Shown: in pieces, positions 18,947 to 28,203 of the stretch
Layout: each line of letters opens with the position of its first letter
Position numbering within the stretch: position 1 is the first letter of the stretch
Assembly: GCA_022711665.1 (NCBI GenBank)
Contig: JAKLEN010000002.1
Coordinates: 401,001-465,000 of the forward strand
Length of the DNA stretch: 64,000 nucleotides
Source: Acidobacteriota bacterium
GTDB taxonomy: Bacteria > Acidobacteriota > Aminicenantia > Aminicenantales > Saccharicenantaceae
Direction of reading: 5' to 3'
Notes under the pieces: model-generated
Database searches by the model: none
Told to the model about the DNA's origin: nothing
The model's input: the letters and a program-made list of their open reading frames with translations, nothing else
Position numbers and translations under genes: made by a program

Positions 18947-19464
18947 GACAGGCCTCCCCACTCCTTGAGGCTTTGGTATCGTTGATAGAGATCGTTGCCC
19001 TTGATGAGCTTCATGATCCTCAGCTTCTGGACCCGGGCGTAGACGTGCTTGCGGTAGTAGCGGACACAGGCGTTGAAAAGGAAGTAAAGCGGCACGAACA
19101 GGGCCAGGCCGGAGAAGAGGGCGCCCATGACGACCGTGTTGTTGAAGCGCTCGACCCGCCACATCGTGGCGTTATAGAAGGCCGTCCACAGCGTCTCCAG
19201 GCCGGGAACGGTCAGCAGGGCCAGGCCCAGCTTGTGGAACAGCGGGTCGAGGAAATAGCCGATGCCGGAGAAGAGAAACCCGCCCAGCAGGAAGGCCGAG
19301 AGGTTGATGCGGAAGAAAAGGATCAGGAACAGGATGACGACGTTGTGGACGCTGAACTTCGGCGTGAAGGCGACGATGACCGAGAAGCAGAGCCCCAGCG
19401 AGATCTGGGCCGGGTGCGTCTCGGAGTTGAGGACCTTGAGGATCTTGATGATGGCCTGGATCAT
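18943..19464 (-). CDS. TIGR03546-like (DUF2062-type) inner-membrane protein
   Basis: A 173-residue protein with four or so hydrophobic helices (LGLCFSVIVAFTPKFSVHN; VVILFLILFFRINLSAFLLG; GALFSGLALFVPLYFLFN). It matches TIGR03546, the usual partner of TIGR03545. The ATG at 19464 is 8 bases after GGAGG; a GTG three codons earlier is also in frame but too close. The ATGA overlap with the next gene indicates coupled synthesis of one complex. Confidence 0.8.
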   Translation of the reverse strand: MIQAIIKILKVLNSETHPAQISLGLCFSVIVAFTPKFSVHNVVILFLILFFRINLSAFLLGGFLFSGIGYFLDPLFHKLGLALLTVPGLETLWTAFYNATMWRVERFNNTVVMGALFSGLALFVPLYFLFNACVRYYRKHVYARVQKLRIMKLIKGNDLYQRYQSLKEWGGLS

Positions 19465-19490
19465 GGGCGACACCTCCGGGGGTCGCCGAA

Positions 19491-19520
19491 ATCATATGCT
19501 CCGCGCGGACGGCGTGTCAA
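19491..19520 (-). promoter_or_regulatory. Promoter of the TIGR03546-TIGR03545 pair
   Basis: On the minus strand TTGACA (19520-19515), an 18-base spacer and TATGAT (19496-19491). Confidence 0.75.
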
Positions 19521-19618
19521 TGACCCCGCGAGGGCTCTCCCCCTCAGGACCTCCCGGAGGGCCGGCCGGCCGGCGCGAGAGGAAATCCCGGAAACGGGAG
19601 AAGTTTTCCGGTGCGTTG

Positions 19619-19646
19619 TTGACAACTTTCAAATAAGTGCTATGAT
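19619..19646 (+). promoter_or_regulatory. Promoter of the RND efflux operon
   Basis: TTGACA (19619-19624), a 16-base spacer and TATGAT (19641-19646), about 80 bases upstream of the TetR start. This leader and promoter are the natural place for a TetR operator, though no clear palindrome is seen. Confidence 0.75.
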
Positions 19647-19726
19647 GGCCGACTAAATGACCGAGAGTCAGAAATTGACCGGCGTCCAGATATGGCATAC
19701 CGGCGCCGGGAGGGTAGGGTTCACCG

Positions 19727-21706
19727 ATGAGCATCGCCGATCGCCGCGAACGGGACAAGAAGATGCGCCAGGACAGCATCATCGATGCTGCCGAGAAGCT
19801 TTTCTTCGTCAAGGGGTTCGGCGCCACGACCATCGACGAGATCGCCGAGGCCGCGGAACTGAGCAAGGGCGCGATTTACCTCTACTTTAAGAACAAGGAA
19901 GAGATCTACGTCGCTATCGCCCGCCGCGCCATGCGCCTCCTGATCGAGACGCTCCGCGAGTTCTCCGCCAAGGCTGCGACCGGGCATGACAAGCTCCGGG
20001 CCCTGGGTCAGGCCATGCTGACGTTTTACCGATCCCATCCCAACCATTTCAAGGCCATGTTCTATCAGAATCAGAGCGCTTCCCGTCCCTTCCCGGAGAT
20101 CGACCGCACGGATCCCCTGGTCAAGACACTCGTTCGGGACAAGGAAGAGATCTTCGCCCTCAACCTCGACCTGGTCAAGAGCGGCATCGCCGACGGGACG
20201 TTCAGGGCCGGCGCCGATCCGGTCAAGACGACCCTCATCCTGATGGGCATGATCCTCGGCCTGATCCGCATGGCCTGCGTCGAGGAGCAGTTCCTGGCCG
20301 AGGAGTTCGGCCTGACCGGCGAGGACCTGATCAAGGAAGCCTTCGAATCCTTCGGCCCCCCGCCGGGGCCCCGGCCGGAGGGCCCGAAGGGGGCCTGGGC
20401 CCCTCCGCCCCGATCCGTCGAGACCGGCAGAATCATCACGATCCCTGGAGAACGAACCATGATCAATAGTTATACGGACCGTCCCGGGACCGCGGGAGAT
20501 CCCCGCGGCAGAGAAAGGAGTACCTCCATGAGCCGCACGTCTTCGAATCCCAAGCTTCGCCGCCTGCCCGCGCTGGCCTTGATCGCCCTGGTCGCCCTGG
20601 CCGCCGCCTGCAAGTCCAAACCCATGCCGGCCGCCGGGCCCGCCGAGGTCGCCGTCGCCACGCTCCGGACGGAACGGCTGGCGTTGACCACCGAGCTGCC
20701 CGGCCGCACGTCGGCCTTCCTGGTCGCCGAGATCCGGCCCCAGGTCAACGGCATCCTCCAGAAGCGCCTGTTCACGGAAGGCGCGGACGTCCGGGCCGGC
20801 AGCGTCCTCTACCAGATCGATCCCGCCCCCTACCAGGCGGCCTTCGAGCAGGCCAAGGCCGCCCTGGCCGTGGCCGAAGCCAGGATCCCGGCGGCCCGCT
20901 CGCGCGCCGAACGGTTCAAGAACCTCGCCGCCATCAACGCCGTCGGCCAGCAGGACTATGACGACGCGGTCTCGGCCCTCCAGACGGCCGAGGCCGGCGC
21001 GGAGTCCGCCCGGGCGGCCCTGGAGAACGCCAAGATCAATCTCGGCTATACGCCCATCAAGTCGCCCATCTCCGGCCGCATCGGCCGTTCCAGCGTCACG
21101 GTCGGCGCCCTGGTCAACGCCTACCAGGGCGCGCCCCTGGCCGTCGTCCAGCAGCTCGATCCCATCTACGTGGACGTCATCCAGTCCAGCGCCGAGGTCC
21201 TCCGACTGCGGCGGGATCTGGAAAGCGGCGAGCTGCGGCAGGACCAGGAAGCCCAGAGCAGGGTCCGGCTGAAACTCGAGGACGGGACGCCCTACCCGCT
21301 CGAGGGCGCCCTCCAGTTCAGGGACATCACCGTCGACCCGACCACGGGATCGGTGATCCTGCGGGCCGTCTTCCCCAACCCCGACAAGCTCCTGCTGCCC
21401 GGCATGTTCGTGCGGGCGATCGTCGAGGAAGGCATTAACGACCGGGCCCTGCTCGTTCCCCAGCAGGGGGTCAGCCGCGACACGAAGGGCAATCCCTACG
21501 CCCTGGTCGTCAACGGCCAGGGACAGGTCGAGCAGCGGCCGCTCGAGCTCGACCGGGCCATCGGGGACCGGTGGCTCGTCGGCAAGGGGCTCGTTGCCGG
21601 CGACCAGGTCATCGTCGAAGGCCAGCTGAGGGTCCGGCCCGGCATGGCCGTTCAGATCGCCGCCCCGGCGGCGGCCCCGGCGGCGGCCAGCGCCGCCGCG
21701 AAATAG
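19727..21706 (+). CDS. TetR-family regulator joined in frame to an RND periplasmic adaptor
   Basis: One frame of 659 codons without a stop covers two normally separate proteins. Residues 1 to about 215 are a TetR regulator: helix-turn-helix ATTIDEIAEAAELSKGAIYLYF and a ligand-binding core. A Pro/Gly-rich stretch (PPPGPRPEGPKGAW) and a short linker follow, then from residue 268 an AcrA-type lipoprotein adaptor with hydrophobic segment and lipobox. Read as one chain, the regulator would be cytoplasmic, the hydrophobic stretch would cross the inner membrane, and the adaptor would be periplasmic. A ribosome site before residue 268 (AAAGGAGTACCTCC) allows the adaptor to be made alone. A lost TetR stop through base error is the alternative. 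Confidence 0.7.
   Translation: MSIADRRERDKKMRQDSIIDAAEKLFFVKGFGATTIDEIAEAAELSKGAIYLYFKNKEEIYVAIARRAMRLLIETLREFSAKAATGHDKLRALGQAMLTFYRSHPNHFKAMFYQNQSASRPFPEIDRTDPLVKTLVRDKEEIFALNLDLVKSGIADGTFRAGADPVKTTLILMGMILGLIRMACVEEQFLAEEFGLTGEDLIKEAFESFGPPPGPRPEGPKGAWAPPPRSVETGRIITIPGERTMINSYTDRPGTAGDPRGRERSTSMSRTSSNPKLRRLPALALIALVALAAACKSKPMPAAGPAEVAVATLRTERLALTTELPGRTSAFLVAEIRPQVNGILQKRLFTEGADVRAGSVLYQIDPAPYQAAFEQAKAALAVAEARIPAARSRAERFKNLAAINAVGQQDYDDAVSALQTAEAGAESARAALENAKINLGYTPIKSPISGRIGRSSVTVGALVNAYQGAPLAVVQQLDPIYVDVIQSSAEVLRLRRDLESGELRQDQEAQSRVRLKLEDGTPYPLEGALQFRDITVDPTTGSVILRAVFPNPDKLLLPGMFVRAIVEEGINDRALLVPQQGVSRDTKGNPYALVVNGQGQVEQRPLELDRAIGDRWLVGKGLVAGDQVIVEGQLRVRPGMAVQIAAPAAAPAAASAAAK
20528..21706 (+). 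CDS. RND efflux periplasmic adaptor (AcrA/MexA-like lipoprotein), internal start
   Basis: From the ATG at 20528 the frame gives a 392-residue protein, the usual AcrA length. It has a signal with lipobox ending at Cys28 (VALAAAC), the lipoyl halves (RPQVNGILQKRLFTEGADV; LGYTPIKSPISGRIGRSSV), a coiled-coil hairpin between them, and beta-barrel and membrane-proximal domains. It bridges the RND pump and the outer-membrane channel encoded next. An excellent ribosome site (AAAGGAG, 8 bases upstream) argues that this start is used even though the TetR frame reads through it. Confidence 0.85.
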   Translation: MSRTSSNPKLRRLPALALIALVALAAACKSKPMPAAGPAEVAVATLRTERLALTTELPGRTSAFLVAEIRPQVNGILQKRLFTEGADVRAGSVLYQIDPAPYQAAFEQAKAALAVAEARIPAARSRAERFKNLAAINAVGQQDYDDAVSALQTAEAGAESARAALENAKINLGYTPIKSPISGRIGRSSVTVGALVNAYQGAPLAVVQQLDPIYVDVIQSSAEVLRLRRDLESGELRQDQEAQSRVRLKLEDGTPYPLEGALQFRDITVDPTTGSVILRAVFPNPDKLLLPGMFVRAIVEEGINDRALLVPQQGVSRDTKGNPYALVVNGQGQVEQRPLELDRAIGDRWLVGKGLVAGDQVIVEGQLRVRPGMAVQIAAPAAAPAAASAAAK

Positions 21707-21739
21707 CCGGCGGCGGACCCGATTCGACGGAGATCCGAG

Positions 21740-24700
21740 ATGATATCGAAATTCTTCCTGAAACGCCCCGTTTTCGCCTGGGTCATCGCCATCGCCATGA
21801 TGGCCGCGGGCGCCCTGGCGATCTATATCCTGCCCATCGCCCAATACCCGCCGATCGCCCCGCCGTCCATCGCCATTTCCGCCTATTACCCCGGCGGCTC
21901 TGCGGAGACGGTCGAGAACAGCGTCACTCAGATCATCGAGCAGAAGATGACCGGCTTCGACAACCTGCTCTACATGTCGGCCACGAGCGACTCGTCCGGC
22001 GCGTCCCGCCTGGAGATGACCTTCGCCCCGGGCACGGACCCCGACCTGGCCTGGGCCCAGGTCCAGAACCGGCTCCAGATGGCCATGGCCAACCTGCCCT
22101 CGGTCATCCAGACCCAGGGCGTGACGGTGACCAAGTCCACCCGGAACTACCTGATGGTCATCGGCCTGATCTCCGAGGACGGCAGCATGGACGGCAAGGA
22201 CCTGATGGACTACGCCAAGTCCAACCTGGAAAAGGTCGTCGCCCGCGTCCCCGGCGTCGGCGAGGTGTCGTCCTTCGGCTCCGACTACGCCCTGCGCGTC
22301 TGGCTCAACCCGGACAAGCTCACGGACTACCGCCTGACCATCGCGGACGTCATCGCCGCCCTGCGCTCCTATAACGTCGAGGTCTCGGCCGGCCAGTTCG
22401 GCGGCATGCCGGCGGTGCCCGGCCAGCGGCTGAACGCCTCGATCATCGTCCAGAACATGCTCCAGAAGCCCGACGAGTTCGCCCGCATTCCCCTGCGCAC
22501 GAACCCGGACGGCTCGGTCGTCCGGATCAGCGACGTCGGCCGGACCGAGCTCGGCACCCAGTTCTACAACGCCGAGGTCTACTACAACAGCCAGCCGGCC
22601 GCCGGCGTGGCCGTCCGTCAGGCCGCCGGGGCCAACGCCATGAAGACGGCCGCGGCCGTAAAGGCCAAGATGGAAGAGATGAGCCGCTACTTCCCGGCCG
22701 GCGTCAAGGTCACCTATCTCAACGACATGACGCCCTTCATCCGGGTGTCCATCAACGAGGTCTTCAAGACCCTTATCGTGGCCGTCCTGCTGGTCTTCCT
22801 CATCATGTGGCTTTTCCTGGGCAACTTCCGGGCCACGCTCATCCCGACCATCGCCGTCCCGGTCGTCCTCCTGGGCACGTTCGCGCTGCTGGCGCTCTTC
22901 GGCTACAGCATCAACATGCTGACGATGTTCGCCATGGTCATGGCCATAGGCTTGCTGGTCGACGACGCCATCGTCGTCGTCGAGAACGTCGAACGGATCA
23001 TGTCCGAGGAAGGGCTCTCGCCCCGCGAGGCGACGGCCAAGTCGATGGGCCAGATCACCAGCGCCCTCATCGGCATCGGCCTCGTGCTCTCGGCGGTCTT
23101 CGTGCCCATGGCCTTCTTCGCCGGCTCGACCGGCGTCATCTACCGCCAGTTCTCCATCACCATCGTCACGGCCATGATGCTCTCGGTCGTCGTGGCCTTG
23201 GTCCTGACGCCGGTCCTCTGCGCCTCGATCCTCAAGCCGGTCGCCGCCGGGCACGATACGTCCGAGTCCACCTTCCGTCTGCTGCGGCCGTTCTTCAAAA
23301 GGTTCAACCGCGGCTTCTACCGCCTGCGCGACTGGTACACGCGGCTGGTCGGCCGCGCGCTGACCAAGAGGAAGCGGTACGTCGCGGCCTTCGTCCTGAT
23401 CGTCGCCCTCCTGGGCGTCATGTACCTCCGCATGCCGACTTCCTATCTGCCCGACGAGGACCAGGGCGGCTTGCTCTGCCAGGTGACCCTGCCGCGGGGC
23501 AGCACGTTCGAACAGACCAAGGCCGTCATGGGCCAGGTCCAGGACTATTTCGAGCGGAACGAGAAGGAGGCCGTCGAGTCGTGCATGGGCATCGTCGGCG
23601 CCGGGTTCGCCGGCAGCGGCCAGAACGTCAGCATGCTTTTCGTCAAGCTCAAGGACTGGGAGCTCCGCCAGGCCAAAGCCCTCCGGGTCAAGGCCGTCGT
23701 GAACAGGGCCAACGCGGCCCTGTCCCGGATCCGCAACGCCGCCATCTATGTCCTCGCGCCCGCGGCCGTGACCGAGCTGGGCATGACCTCCGGGTTCGAC
23801 CTGGAGCTGCTCGACATGGGCGGCCTCGGCCACGAGGCCCTGACGGCCGCCCGCAACCAGCTTCTCGGCCTGGCGGCCCGTGACCCGCGGCTGACCGGCG
23901 TCCGCCCCAACGGCCTTGAGGACGTGCCGCAGTACCGGGTCGACGTGGACTGGGACAAGGCCGGCGCGCTCGGCGTGCCCATCAGCTCGATCCACAGCAC
24001 CATCTCGGCCGCCTTCGGCAGCGCCTACGCCAACGACTTCATCCAGGGCGGCCGGATCAAGAGGGTCTTCGTCCAGGCCGACGCGCCCTACCGCATGCTG
24101 CCCCGTGACCTGGAACGCCTCTTCGTCCGGAACAACGCCGGCAAGATGGTCCCCTTCTCCGCCTTCGCGTCCGGCCGCTGGACCTCCGGCTCGCCGCGCC
24201 TGGAGCGCTACAACGGCTTCCCGGCCATGAACATCATGGGCCAGACCGCGCCCGGCGTCAGCTCGGGCGAGGCCATGAAGGCCATGGAGGAGGCCATCGC
24301 CAAGCTGCCGGCCGGGATCGGCTACGACTGGACCGGCCTGTCCTACCAGGAACGGCAGTCGAGCTCGCAGACCCTCCTGCTCTACGCCTTCTCCATCTTC
24401 GTCGTCTTCCTCTGCCTAGCCGCCCTCTACGAGAGCTGGGCCATCCCCATCTCGGTCCTGATGGCCCTGCCCCTCGGCGCGATCGGCGGCGTCATCGCCA
24501 CCTCCCTCCGCGGCCTGACCAACGGGGTCTACTTCCAGATCGGCCTGCTGACCACCCTAGGCCTGACGGCCAAGAACGCCATCCTCATCGTCCAGTTCTC
24601 CAAGGCCCGCGTGGAAGCGGGCATGGACCTCATCCAGGCCACCGTCGAGGCCGCCAAGCTGCGGCTCCGCCCGATCCTCATGACCTCGCTGGCCTTCGGC

Positions 24701-24913
24701 TTCGGCGTCCTGCCCCTGGCCGTCAGCACCGGCGCCGGGTCGGGGTCGCAGAACGCCATCGGCACAAGCGTCCTCGGCGGCATGATCACGGCCACCGTGC
24801 TGGTGCTCGTCTTTTCGCCCCTGTTCTACGTCCTGATAGAGAAGATTTCCGGGCTCGGCCGGAACCGAGCGCCGCGCGAAGCGAGCTTCGCCGAGCAATC
24901 GAAGGAAGAGTAA
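21740..24913 (+). CDS. RND multidrug efflux transporter (HAE1, AcrB/MexB-like)
   Basis: A 1057-residue proton-driven inner-membrane pump with the HAE1 start (MISKFFLKRPVFAWVIAIAM), the proton-relay aspartates in GLLVDDAIVVVENVER (TM4) and the lysine in TAKNAILIVQFSKAR (TM10). Periplasmic porter loops show normal spacing (GVTVTKSTRNYLMVIGL). It works with the adaptor upstream and the channel downstream to expel amphiphilic drugs or metabolites. GGAGATCCGAG precedes the start; the gene begins 33 bases after the adaptor stop. Confidence 0.97.
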   Translation: MISKFFLKRPVFAWVIAIAMMAAGALAIYILPIAQYPPIAPPSIAISAYYPGGSAETVENSVTQIIEQKMTGFDNLLYMSATSDSSGASRLEMTFAPGTDPDLAWAQVQNRLQMAMANLPSVIQTQGVTVTKSTRNYLMVIGLISEDGSMDGKDLMDYAKSNLEKVVARVPGVGEVSSFGSDYALRVWLNPDKLTDYRLTIADVIAALRSYNVEVSAGQFGGMPAVPGQRLNASIIVQNMLQKPDEFARIPLRTNPDGSVVRISDVGRTELGTQFYNAEVYYNSQPAAGVAVRQAAGANAMKTAAAVKAKMEEMSRYFPAGVKVTYLNDMTPFIRVSINEVFKTLIVAVLLVFLIMWLFLGNFRATLIPTIAVPVVLLGTFALLALFGYSINMLTMFAMVMAIGLLVDDAIVVVENVERIMSEEGLSPREATAKSMGQITSALIGIGLVLSAVFVPMAFFAGSTGVIYRQFSITIVTAMMLSVVVALVLTPVLCASILKPVAAGHDTSESTFRLLRPFFKRFNRGFYRLRDWYTRLVGRALTKRKRYVAAFVLIVALLGVMYLRMPTSYLPDEDQGGLLCQVTLPRGSTFEQTKAVMGQVQDYFERNEKEAVESCMGIVGAGFAGSGQNVSMLFVKLKDWELRQAKALRVKAVVNRANAALSRIRNAAIYVLAPAAVTELGMTSGFDLELLDMGGLGHEALTAARNQLLGLAARDPRLTGVRPNGLEDVPQYRVDVDWDKAGALGVPISSIHSTISAAFGSAYANDFIQGGRIKRVFVQADAPYRMLPRDLERLFVRNNAGKMVPFSAFASGRWTSGSPRLERYNGFPAMNIMGQTAPGVSSGEAMKAMEEAIAKLPAGIGYDWTGLSYQERQSSSQTLLLYAFSIFVVFLCLAALYESWAIPISVLMALPLGAIGGVIATSLRGLTNGVYFQIGLLTTLGLTAKNAILIVQFSKARVEAGMDLIQATVEAAKLRLRPILMTSLAFGFGVLPLAVSTGAGSGSQNAIGTSVLGGMITATVLVLVFSPLFYVLIEKISGLGRNRAPREASFAEQSKEE

Positions 24914-24914
24914 G

Positions 24915-26312
24915 ATGCGCACCAAGATCCTGTCCCTGGCCCTGGCCGTCCTCGTCCTGGGCGGCTGCACCATGATCCCGAAATACCGCCGGCCCGAGGC
25001 GCCGGTCCCCGCCGCCCTGCCGGCCGGCCCGGCCGCGACGGGCGGCTCCCCCGCCGCGCCGGCGGCGCCGGAGCCGGCCTGGCGGGAATTCTTCACCGAT
25101 CCCGGCCTGCGCGGCGTCATCGAGCTGGCCCTGGCCAATAACCGCGACCTGCGGATCGCGGCCCTCAACGTCGAAAAGATGCAGGCCGTCTACCGGATCC
25201 AGCGATCCAGCCTGTATCCGAGCGCCGCGGCGGCGGGCGGCGCCGACAACTACAGGATCCCGCGGCAGATGTCCTCGACCGGCAGCGCCTATACGGTCGA
25301 GCAGTACAGCGTCATGGGCTCCGCGTCGTGGGAGCTGGACCTCTTCGGCCGCCTTCGCAGCCTCAAGGCCCGGGCCCTGAACCAGTACCTGGCCACGGTC
25401 GAGGGGCGGAAGTCGGCCCAGATCTCCCTGGTGGCGGCCGTCGCCGGCTCCTACCTGTCCCTGGCGGCCGACCGCGAATCGCTCGATCTGGCCAAGGCGA
25501 CGCTCGAAGCCCAGAAAGCCTCTTATGCGCTGATCCGGAAAAGCCGGGAGGCCGGGGTCGCCTCGGACCTGACCCTGCGCCAGTCCCAGAGCCAGGTTGA
25601 AGCGGCCCGCGTCGACGTCGCCCGCTACACCGGGCTCGTGGCCGCTGACACGAACGCCCTGACGCTCCTGGCCGGGAGAGAGGTCCCGGCCGGCCTTCTG
25701 CCGGGCGGGCTGGCGGCGGTCGCCGAGCTGAAGGACGTCTCCGCCGGCCTGGATTCCGGCATCCTCCTCGAGCGGCCCGACATCCTGGCGGCCGAGTACC
25801 AGCTCAAGAGCATGAACGCCAACATCGGCGCCGCCCGGGCGGCCTTCTTCCCTCGCATCTCGCTGACCGCCGCCGCCGGCACCCTGGCGCCCGCCCTGGC
25901 CGGGCTGTTCGAGTCCGGGACGGGCTACTGGAGCTACGCGCCGCAGGTCGTCCAGCCGCTCTTCGCCGGGGGCTCCCTGGTCGCCGGCCTCAAGGCGGCC
26001 AAGGTCGACCGCGACATCGCCGTGGCCCAGTACGAGAAGGCCATCCAGACGGCCTTCCGCGAGGTCAGCGACGCCCTGGCCCTCCGCTCGGCCCTGGTCG
26101 AGCAGCTGGACGCCCAGCAATCCCTGGCCGAGGCCCTGGGCGAGAGCTTCCGCCTCTCCGAGGCCCGCTACAAAGAGGGCATCGACAGCTATCTCGGCGT
26201 CCTGGTGACCCAGCGGGCCTTCTACGACGCCCAGCGGGGACTCGTCGCGACCAGGCTGGCCCGCCGGGCCAATCAGGTCGCCCTCTACAAGATCCTGGGC
26301 GGAGGTTTGTGA
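24915..26312 (+). CDS. Outer-membrane efflux lipoprotein (TolC/NodT family)
   Basis: A 465-residue lipoprotein with lipobox VLVLGGC (Cys18), the NodT-type start (TMIPKYRRPEAPVPAALP) and two OEP repeats (ELDLFGRLRSLKARALNQYL; ARAAFFPRISLTAAAGTL; YKEGIDSYLGVLVTQRAFYD). It forms the outer-membrane tunnel of the tripartite pump. The ATG lies one base after the transporter stop and uses a GAAGGAAGAG site inside that gene, so the genes are coupled. Confidence 0.95.
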   Translation: MRTKILSLALAVLVLGGCTMIPKYRRPEAPVPAALPAGPAATGGSPAAPAAPEPAWREFFTDPGLRGVIELALANNRDLRIAALNVEKMQAVYRIQRSSLYPSAAAAGGADNYRIPRQMSSTGSAYTVEQYSVMGSASWELDLFGRLRSLKARALNQYLATVEGRKSAQISLVAAVAGSYLSLAADRESLDLAKATLEAQKASYALIRKSREAGVASDLTLRQSQSQVEAARVDVARYTGLVAADTNALTLLAGREVPAGLLPGGLAAVAELKDVSAGLDSGILLERPDILAAEYQLKSMNANIGAARAAFFPRISLTAAAGTLAPALAGLFESGTGYWSYAPQVVQPLFAGGSLVAGLKAAKVDRDIAVAQYEKAIQTAFREVSDALALRSALVEQLDAQQSLAEALGESFRLSEARYKEGIDSYLGVLVTQRAFYDAQRGLVATRLARRANQVALYKILGGGL

Positions 26313-26399
26313 CCCCAGGCGCGGCGCCAAAGGCAGGCCGGGCGGCGTCGGGACCGGCGCCCTTCCCGGGCGGGAACGCGGCGAGTTGTCCGGGCAGGA

Positions 26400-28094
26400 T
26401 TAAAAGAACGTTCCGCCGAGCCGGGTGACCCCCGACGACGCCGTGAACGCGTTCCCGGCCGTCCCGCCGGAGTAGCCGATATCCCCAAGGTAGAGGCCTC
26501 CGAAGACATCGTCTCCCGTGGCGGTCCCGCCCGTGTAGACGGTGTACGCCGTTCCGGTCGCGATCATCGGAGAGGATATGATCATCGTCTCGAAGGACCT
26601 GGGCACGAAGAAGGCGAAAACCACCGTCCCGGTGCCGGTCTTGAGGGCCATGGTCCTTTCGGCCGTCAGCCGGCCCATGACGACGACGTTCTGGGTGCAG
26701 GCCGAGGCGGTCGGCTGTCCGGTGTTGGCGGCGATCCCGACCAGGATCCCCCCGGTGATGGCGAAGGGATGCCCGGGCTCGCTGTCGAACGAGCCTTCCG
26801 CGCCGCTGGACTGGCCTATGGCCACGATGACGCCTCCGGAGATCGTGGTCGGACCGTTGGAATCCGACGCGTCGCCGGACTGGGCCTTCAGATAGACGTA
26901 TCCGCCGCGGATCGTGATCGAATCTCCCGCGTTGATCCCGTCCTCGGTCGCGTTGACGACGATGTAGCCGCGGTTGATGACCAGGTCCGATTTCGCCTCG
27001 ATCCCCTCGGGACTCAGGGTCAGGCCGTCGCCGTTGATGTCGTCGGGCTCCGGGGTCCCCGTCGTCGTGACGTCGATGACGCCGTTGTTGATGATGACGT
27101 CCGGGTCAGGGTTGTCCGACGGGTCGCCGGGCGTCACCGTCTCGTCCTCGTCGATATCCCAGCCGGCCGTGATGGCTTTGCCGACGGACGTGACGTTGAT
27201 GCGCCCGCCGTTGACGACGATGTACCCTTTCCCGGCGCCGGCCGCGCCTTCCAGGCCCTCGACCCTGATCCCCTTGCTTTCGTCGCCGAGCGTCTCCCCG
27301 CGGGCGGCGACGGTCAGATTCCCGTCGTCGAAGATGAAGCCGTTCACAGATTGGACGGCGTTCTTGGCATTGACCGTGACGTTGAGCGTTCCGCCGCAGA
27401 TCCGGATATAGTCCTTGGCGTAGATGCCGTGCTTGTAGTTCCCCGTCACGGTCGTCGTCCCGTCGCCGCTGAAGATCACGGTCCCCTTGCAGAACAGGGC
27501 GCCCTTCTTGTCCAGGACGCTGGAGGTGGCCTGGTCCGTCAGCGTGCTGGTTGTCCCGGCCGCGGAGACGATGAAGGCCTTCTTCGACGATTCCAGGTCG
27601 AGCGCCGGGCCCTGGGCGGCATTTATCTCGACGCCGTTGAGATAGAGCTGGTACTGGCTGGAGCTGTTGACGACGAGCGTCCCGCTCAATGACCCGGCCA
27701 GGTTGTATCTGACGCCGGCGGCCGTGGAAGTGATCGTTATGCCGTAATCCGTCTGGGCAACGGAAACCCCGGCGAGGGGCGATACGCCTTCCGGCGTGAT
27801 GGTCTGGGTCGCCGGGTCGGCGGGATCGCCGGGCGATTTGGCGGTATTGGCGGTGAAATCGATGTCGACGGCATTGTCGAAAGCGTTGTTGGCCAGGATA
27901 TCCGCCGGATCGTAATGATGGGCCGGAGGGTCCGCTTCGGCCGCTACGGAAACCGCGAAAGGCGCGGCGTCGATCGTTGTCGCCGGTTCGGAGGTGGTCC
28001 CTCCGGTATCCGGGTCGTCGGCCGATCCTCCGCCGCTGCTGCAGGAAAGGCAAAGCAGGCAAGAAATCATGGCCAGAGCGAGCGTACGCCTCAT
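26400..28094 (-). CDS. Cthe_2159-like carbohydrate-binding lipoprotein
   Basis: A 564-residue lipoprotein (lipobox CLLCLSC, Cys18) with a Ser/Gly/Thr-rich linker and a long right-handed beta-helix: repeated turns such as GNYKHGIYAKDYIRICGG, GYIVVNGGRINVTSVGKAI and GYIVVNATEDGINAGDSI. These are the hallmarks of the carbohydrate-binding domain named after Clostridium thermocellum Cthe_2159, which binds acidic polysaccharide. Acidic Ca-binding-like strings (DIDEDETVTPGDPSDN, DDINGDGL) agree with a metal-dependent surface. It is likely a cell-surface pectin-type binder or adhesin. It converges with the efflux operon. Confidence 0.8.
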   Translation of the reverse strand: MRRTLALAMISCLLCLSCSSGGGSADDPDTGGTTSEPATTIDAAPFAVSVAAEADPPAHHYDPADILANNAFDNAVDIDFTANTAKSPGDPADPATQTITPEGVSPLAGVSVAQTDYGITITSTAAGVRYNLAGSLSGTLVVNSSSQYQLYLNGVEINAAQGPALDLESSKKAFIVSAAGTTSTLTDQATSSVLDKKGALFCKGTVIFSGDGTTTVTGNYKHGIYAKDYIRICGGTLNVTVNAKNAVQSVNGFIFDDGNLTVAARGETLGDESKGIRVEGLEGAAGAGKGYIVVNGGRINVTSVGKAITAGWDIDEDETVTPGDPSDNPDPDVIINNGVIDVTTTGTPEPDDINGDGLTLSPEGIEAKSDLVINRGYIVVNATEDGINAGDSITIRGGYVYLKAQSGDASDSNGPTTISGGVIVAIGQSSGAEGSFDSEPGHPFAITGGILVGIAANTGQPTASACTQNVVVMGRLTAERTMALKTGTGTVVFAFFVPRSFETMIISSPMIATGTAYTVYTGGTATGDDVFGGLYLGDIGYSGGTAGNAFTASSGVTRLGGTFF

Positions 28095-28203
28095 GGTTCT
28101 ATTCTCCGTTGGGGATTCTCTACATTCGATTGGACACCGGCGGGGCCGAGGTTATTCCCGGGGGGCTCCGGCCCGGGACCCGCGGATCGCCCGGGCCCAG
28201 GCG

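Noticed and set aside
19721..23995. Minus-strand 1424-codon open frame
   Set aside because: It is antisense to the TetR, adaptor and RND genes, with His/Asp/Gly-rich composition and no recognisable domain.
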